From Hyalella azteca (taxonomy: Eukaryota; Arthropoda; Malacostraca; Amphipoda; Hyalellidae), in assembly GCF_000764305.2 (NCBI RefSeq), contig NW_025935144.1:217738-281737 (forward strand): 64,000 nt of DNA, written 5' to 3'. Made by a program: the position numbers and the translations under genes. Positions 57,621-64,000 of this stretch are shown in pieces (positions within the stretch are counted from its first letter, which is position 1; each line of letters begins with the position of its first letter). The notes beneath the pieces were generated by a model. It searched no databases, was not told where the DNA came from, and was given only the letters and a program-made list of their open reading frames with translations.

Positions 57621-60600
57621 GGGATTTGAAGAACAAAAAAGACTACACTGTTTTTTATTTGTTCTTATCATTACATGCAACATCAATTGATTGTTTTTAA
57701 AGCGATAAAACTTTACAATATGAAGTTAACGCCCCATCGCAATTTACGATAATTCGCCTCTTCGCTCGTATACAAGAAAGTTCTTTAAAACTGAACATAA
57801 TTGAGGATAATATTAGAGCGCGGCCCTTACTACTCCTATTTGTGCGTTGCCTGCACTCGAGGAGGGCAAGCGTTTAATCACGTCTATAAACCGTTGCCCC
57901 ATTAATCACCGTGACATTGCTTCTGGCGTACACAGGATCGAAACAAAATTCATAGCCAAAAGAAATTGCATTGAACCACGTTTTCAGGAAAATTCCGGGG
58001 TACCGCAAATTACGTGAGGTAAATACGAAATTATGATCCACGTTAGTTACTTTTAAAGTTAAACAAAAATTAAAATGTTATGACAGAATTAAATTATGTA
58101 TCGACAAATGATTATTTTCTTAGTACGTTACCTCGCGAAGAAACATTTTGTATCCACATTCAGCAATCAAATGAATATAAATTTTTTGTTATTATAATTA
58201 CTTTGTGAATATTAACTTTTCATTCGTTAAAATATGTTTTTGACAATTCTTGCTCTGTGTCTGAGATGGGATCTACATATCAAAAAAATTACATGAAATG
58301 TGGAAAATCATGATTAATTTATATATTTTGGAGCAAACCCGCTTATCGCACAGCTTATTATCTTATCACAGAGCTTAACAAATTAACAAAGTAATTAAAT
58401 AAGTAATGTTGGAACAGTCTAATGATTATTGGAGTTGGTTTGTTATGGTTCCTTATTCGCAGAGAAAAGTACTTTTCAGATAACATTGAACAAAATCCCT
58501 TGAGACCGACCATTCAACTTTAGCCTGAGTCATCAATGAAATTGTCTCATCCCCCGGTTGATTCAAGGCCCATAGAGCACCGTTATCACGAGAATAGAGA
58601 ACTGGAACACAATAAACTAGGGGTCACAAGCCAACGGTCAGCGGGCGCTATAATTACTTCGATGACAACACCAAAATGTTTCGTTGCCGGACATTTTGGT
58701 TGAAGGTGATGAAAGTCCCAATCTGTAATGAAGGCGAACAGGAAGGTAATTGGTCGCACCTCGAGGTCATTATCATCAGCAATTGCTGAGTAACAATGAT
58801 GCGTCGCACCCAAACCTTCTGATGCCGCATGATAGACTCGCTGGAGTGACACGCGCGTCCATGTAGCCTGGATACGAGCTGTACTTGGTCCTGGTGCGGC
58901 CTTTGTGATGAATAACTTGCTTCATATATTACGGTGCACTGCCACTGTTCTATGGGCTGCGTTAAATAATACTTCAATAATTCTACGTTTAGCTTACAAT
59001 CGTCTCGATTACTTTATTTCCAGCCGATTTCCATGCTACGGCGCCCAAAGCGAATTGAGGCAATGATCAGAGATAACGGCATTTCTAATTTAAAAATAAC
59101 ATATGCCACGTCATAGCTTGATTCAATCTTGAACACTTTGTTAATCTCTTACTATCTAGCTTATTAGAAACATCAGCATGTGAATAAAATACTGTATTTT
59201 GTAAGATTAAAGCAGCAAGGTTTCTTCGAGGGGCGGTTAAACTTTTGATTTGTGAGATTACAAAGCCCGTGTGAAGAATATATGCTTACTTAAGAACAAT
59301 TAAATAAATTCTAAGAACACGCTAAAGCCCTTCAATCGTGGACATTTTGGTTGTGTCTAAAGCATTTTTGCCGTGCTATATAGTTGATGACTTTAATTCA
59401 CAAGCTTAGTTAAACGTTCACATTTGAAAAGGAATTTAAGAATTTTTGAGAAAAGTGGTGAATGGGATAGAAGTATAGGCTATAGCTGTACTACATCTAT
59501 TGGGAAAAAGAGACATAATCACGAAAATACAAAGCTGATTTAGTTGTGAACTTCTTCTATGGTCAAAAGACAACTTTTAATTTTAGAAAGCATGAAGGTA
59601 TGTTAATCATTAACTTGATCTTGACTGTTGAAATTATATGCCTTCAAATTTTTTTAAGAAAAGGAAATCTTATAATTTCAATAATTTGCCTTTTCGGCAA
59701 ATGATTTTTGTAACATTTTTCGCCAAAAAAATTGTGGAGTTTGTGCACGTATTTTTATAACAAAATTCCTATAGCTTCTAGAGTTCAAAATCTGAATCAA
59801 GCGGCTTGAATAATTTAAATTGGATTGAGATGTTAAACGACTGCTAGAAAACAAAAACAATTATAGTAAGATTATGACGGCTAGCGGAGCAGCTTCACTT
59901 CAAAAAAATCATGTACTGATAAATTTAAACGATACAGCGATCCTTGCAGCGTGCGCCAAAATACCTGGGGTGTTGACCGGCAAACGCTAGACTGCGCATG
60001 AGCAGCAGAGATATATTTGCCTGCCATATATACGGGTGCATTAACAGGACGTAAAGAGAAGTTGGATACCTTCATGCGTGTTGTTCAAGTAGGCTCCAAG
60101 AAAACTGGCTGGGACAATGGTCTCCTGCCAGTTTTTAATCTTAATCTTTCCAATCTTTGGCACTCCACTACGCACAGGATTCCAGACGTTTTCATCCACG
60201 GACTGATATTTTTGCTAGATTGATAAAGGTTCTAATCGAGGACTTTGGGACTCGCTTCAAATACGGTTCAATTTTTGAGTTCAAGTAATTAGACAAAAAA
60301 TTTTGCTTATTTCATTGGCGATTTACAGAGATATTTAGACAATGTAACACTCGCTACGTTAATATGGGAGTACATGTGATACATATGGTCCTGATGCTGA
60401 GAGTTAGATAAGATGAATTAGCTTATATACAGCGACGGCATGAACCGCGCCCCTGCTTTTGAGTGAGCGAACAATTTGCTTTTTATGCCAGGCGACCTAA
60501 ACCGAAATGTTTTGCCCACGTTACTCGCGCCAATGCCATAATGTGACGCCCCAGTAAATAATTACAGACACCACCGACACCAAGATAAATTAACCAGGTG

Positions 60601-63597
60601 AGTAACCTATACTCTGGTAAAACAAACGCATCGGTGCCCCGACATATATGCGCACTTAATCCGCTGTTCTACTACCTCGTCCAGATGTCTAAATGTTTAA
60701 ACGTTATTCACGTAAGTGAAAAGATCAACACAGCGTCAAGATTAGCTAGAAACTCGGCACGACCGACGCAAGGATTCGCAACGAAGACAATTTTGTTGCG
60801 ATAGAGAAGCGGCTTGATTTGAATGCAAAAACATGACAAGAGTTCCGAAAACATAAACTTGCATACCCAGACAAAGCTCATTTACAGTAATGATTTTGTT
60901 AAGCTTACGTTCCAAATTTACACTCTTCGTACGTACAAAGACGTTCATAAGTAGTTTTTAGTTCTGAGTTGAAAATTATCGCGTCAGACACGCCCAACTG
61001 ATGTATCAACATAATTTAATGGAGTATATTCAAGAGATGTTGGGAATGAGAAGCTTTCGGCTGACCCGAGATGATTAGGTAGTGTTAATAAATATAAATG
61101 TCTTCATCTCTTCCATATTCAACACGCCTCGTAAGGCAGACAGGAGATAGGTTCTCGTACTTCATACTCTGATAGCATCTTACTCGTGTACTCGAGTTAT
61201 TATCAATTGGATAACATCGAACAATTATTTCAATTGAACGCTACCCTAGAATTTTTTCGTCGAATTTAAAAAAAAATCTAATATACAAGACGTACTCAAC
61301 TCCCATATAATATCGTTTCGAGTTAACCTTTGATTTATTATTTATTCTTGGATGAAGTCGAGTAACCATGATACTCGTTGTGCCGTACGAAAACAAAATA
61401 ATAAATCTTGTAATATGTAATAACTGCTTATACAGAATTCAATTTCAGAATACTCTTAATTCAACAGAATACTTTTCAATGTTCTTCATCCGTGTTTTGA
61501 TGCAGACAGAAAATTAAGTAACAATGCTGCATCAAATTATCATAACATTTATTTCACGTTCGTTACCTAGCTATACGAGTATCACGGAAATAATGTTTTC
61601 ATTACAACGTGGAATTGCTGCCAATCTCACTGCAGTGAACTCGATCAATGCACGGTCTGGCACAGCTTTTAATTGCCTTATGTAATATACCGCCAGAAAT
61701 TAAAAGGTAGCTACTAATTTGAAAGCTCGTAAAATCTATTGGAGCTTGTAACCTGTTGATGTAAGACTTTAATGGGCGACAAATTCTATTGAGAGTTGCT
61801 GTCATGGCCTATATGGCCGACATGATGTTCGTCCTTCAAACTGATACTTTGCTATTGATTTTAAAAATTATCGTTAAAAAATGATAAGATACTTCACAGT
61901 AAAGAGCAATCATTCATTAAAGTGCTATAATAAAAAAAGTTCAGACGGCGGGTGCTATAATTTCTTCATGGCGGCATTTACGGGACGTGCATTGTGTTAT
62001 GAAGGTTAAGTAAGCTGATGTAAACCGGAGCAGGGTTTTAAAAACTTTAGCGGATATTATGGTGCTATATATGTACTGGTAATGTAATGCTTTAAAAAAA
62101 ACTGTCTGCAATTCCACGCAAACTGATGCTAATTCAGAAATCTTCTCATCAAGTCTCTAAAATATTTCTTTAGTGACATATCAAACGAAATAGGGGTTTA
62201 TTCAAAATAGAGATAATATTAATGGAAAGTAGAATATTATTTATGTAATCATTACATCATTACATCGTGGAGTTCGGCTCTGCTCATGAAAAAATGCCGA
62301 GAATAAGATACAGTGGAAGCTGAAATAGGTAATACTCTAGTGCGATCATCAGTTTAGAGTTATCACGAACACAGGCGTTCACGGGTACACACACACAAAT
62401 GTAGCCCTCTCTCAGGTGTTCTGATACCTTGTATTAGTCTCCCTTTTTTGGTCGCTCCTGATAAGTGTTTACGTGTAAAATCCTCAATTTAGTTTTCATA
62501 ACCTGGAGTGGAGGTAGAGTTCCACTGCTATGCAACAATATTGTGAAAATAATTGTAGCTTAATGATTAGAATTGCTTTAAACTAGCATTGTTTTAGTCT
62601 TGGTATATTTTGCTCCTCCTCTCACATGATAAGAAGTGCAGGTTAAAAAATTCCGCAAAAGAGGGTCATGTCTTCGGTAAACTACATCTTTATTTTTGGA
62701 TCCTATGCATGGTCATGGGATACAATAGCAACATTAATAAACTTTTTATATACCCTGAAATCTCGTCATCTTGCTGCAATTCTTCTCTTGAATCCCATCC
62801 GACGACCTGAGCATGTGTTTAGTTTGGTTGATAAATGTGTCGCTCCATGAATTAACTTGTGACAAATGCCAAAATGTTTTTCGGTTCTCCCACGATGTGT
62901 ATTGTTTTACTAGTGTTACATATACTTTACTGTTCAAAAACGATAACAAGAAAAAATGCAGTAGAAACAATGGAACTAAATATTCATTCTAAGCTATTAC
63001 TTTAGATGCCCAAATTTCAGAACAGCAACGCCGCGATGACATAAAAAGTGTTATCTCATCGAATATGTCAAGATTTTCGTCACGAAATTTTCTTAAAATC
63101 TCATAAAATAATAATATTATTTAAAAACATAATTTTATTATTTCATTTGCTTTGCTCACTAATTATGTTAGCATAAATGATTGAGTCGGTGACTGATATC
63201 TATAATTGCATTTTAAACTAAAAGCGCTTATTCTGCTGGTGTAAAGTAATTTGCGTGACGTGCTTCAACAAGCGGGAACCTAAACAACATTTTTCTCTTA
63301 GTACTTCCCTTATATTTATTTCTATTCAAATCTTTGGGCATAAAAACCAAACATACTAGGAACGTGAAATTGTCACTTTTTACAGTGCAGAAGTCGTGAA
63401 ATTCAATGAGAAAAGATTTATCAGCTGATTCTAGAAGTTGGAAAATTTGTCTGAAGCAATAAGAGGAGGGAGTGAAGATGTCGAATAAAATGAATGCGGA
63501 CAAATAGAAACGAACACACAGATAAAAAATGCAGACAAATAGAAAAAATATGGTCGCCATGAAACGTTTTTAATGAAACCTTTATTTCACTGATAAC
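57621..63597. other. AT-rich non-coding DNA
   Basis: About 6 kb without a supported gene or element. Open frames at 58586-58977 (minus) and elsewhere lack motifs and splice borders. A short (CA)n tract lies at about 62388-62397. Confidence 0.4.
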
Positions 63598-63623
63598 GTT
63601 CGGGAAACCAGGTCCATCATCAG
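63598..63623 (-). ncRNA. Second hammerhead-like core, degraded
   Basis: On the minus strand CTGATGA, then TGGACCTGGTTTCCC, then GAACG. The context ACTGATGATGG matches the copy at 17716, but GAAA is reduced to GAA, which would abolish a hammerhead. Best read as a relic of the same interspersed repeat. Confidence 0.3.
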
Positions 63624-64000
63624 TTATAAAATTAGAGATAATGAGTGCGAAAAAAATGACCATAATTTGATTTCTTTTTAAAATTAAACACCAAATGATT
63701 CATCCATTATATATCTGGAAAGCAAATAACTTTCGACACTGGTAATAATTACTTGGGCATCGCTGTCACTTGAGACATGTTTTCTCGACTATCTTGCAAT
63801 TCAAAATGAGCTACACAAGAATCTTCTGTTCATATTACCGTCCATACATACATGGTAGTTATTGCATGCCACCAAACGGGCACACGAGATGTGGCCTCAT
63901 CCGCTCCTGTTTATTAGACTACAATGATGGACGGTCATCAGTGCATGAAGGACCCATGATGATCCACAAACTCCCGGTGATGTATCGATTGCAGTCCCAT
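63624..64000. other. AT-rich non-coding DNA
   Basis: No supported feature to the window end. Confidence 0.4.

Overview
This is a eukaryotic, AT-rich, gene-poor and repeat-rich nuclear window. It is most likely from an arthropod, perhaps an insect or a close relative. Three things point that way: small exons with GT/AG borders separated by AT-rich introns, a secreted lipocalin of the apolipoprotein D / insect bilin-binding type, and a mix of non-LTR, hAT-like, MITE-like and tRNA-derived repeats. There are no prokaryotic operons, ribosome binding sites or CRISPR arrays. The assignment rests on content only; I could not place the species.

The best host gene is a lipocalin on the + strand. Exon 1 (10599-10727) encodes a signal peptide and the start of the mature protein. 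Exon 2 (11314-11407) carries the conserved lipocalin Trp motif. Exon 3 (11879-12021) carries a TDY-like strand. The exon phases fit exactly (0/0, 1/1, then 0). The 3' part is uncertain: 15816-15912 is a possible exon 4 and 19252-19410 a possible last exon. A perfect kappaB-type palindrome lies 93 bp before the start codon.

The intron after exon 3 holds the most conspicuous element of the window, a GC-rich 3.5 kb non-LTR retrotransposon (12119-15617). It has a 2A-like NPGP motif, a zinc-finger remnant, an apurinic-type endonuclease, a reverse transcriptase with YADD, and a C-terminal Cys/His knuckle. It is dead: the N-terminal part of the endonuclease is missing and the frame shifts near 13155.

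The rest is mostly mobile and tandem DNA. Region by region: a 39-bp minisatellite (667-933); a degenerate ~78-bp array (2985-3310); a non-autonomous hAT-like element with perfect 8-bp target duplications (5557-6663) carrying a nested foldback repeat that recurs at 35570-36270; a foldback element (7342-7610); a long-TIR MITE (16026-16204); a complex foldback (17190-17475); a hammerhead-like core (17716-17741, with a degraded minus-strand copy at 63598-63623); a tRNA-derived SINE-like dimer (20455-20632); a family of GC-rich elements with CCCA..TAAAATT termini (24818-25539, 40790-40980, 43864-44160); a ~60-bp array (32561-32860); a ~188-bp array (36345-36790); a tRNA-like sequence (40511-40580); an 83-bp satellite with an internal hairpin (42105-42508); and a ~30-bp array (49420-49740).

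Two segmental duplications stand out. One is older and diverged (44745-45880 and 46542-47373). The other is nearly identical and 1.59 kb long (51088-52677 and 52861-54448), with its copies separated by a TTAA-bounded MITE. Several other stretches look exon-like (37304-37475 minus, 50216-50321, 56435-56524, 57301-57423, and the duplicated minus-strand reading frame at 51496-51738 / 53267-53509) but could not be tied to known families. I found no convincing single new biological system. The strongest leads are the hairpin satellite, the TTAA/duplication structure and the hammerhead-like copies.
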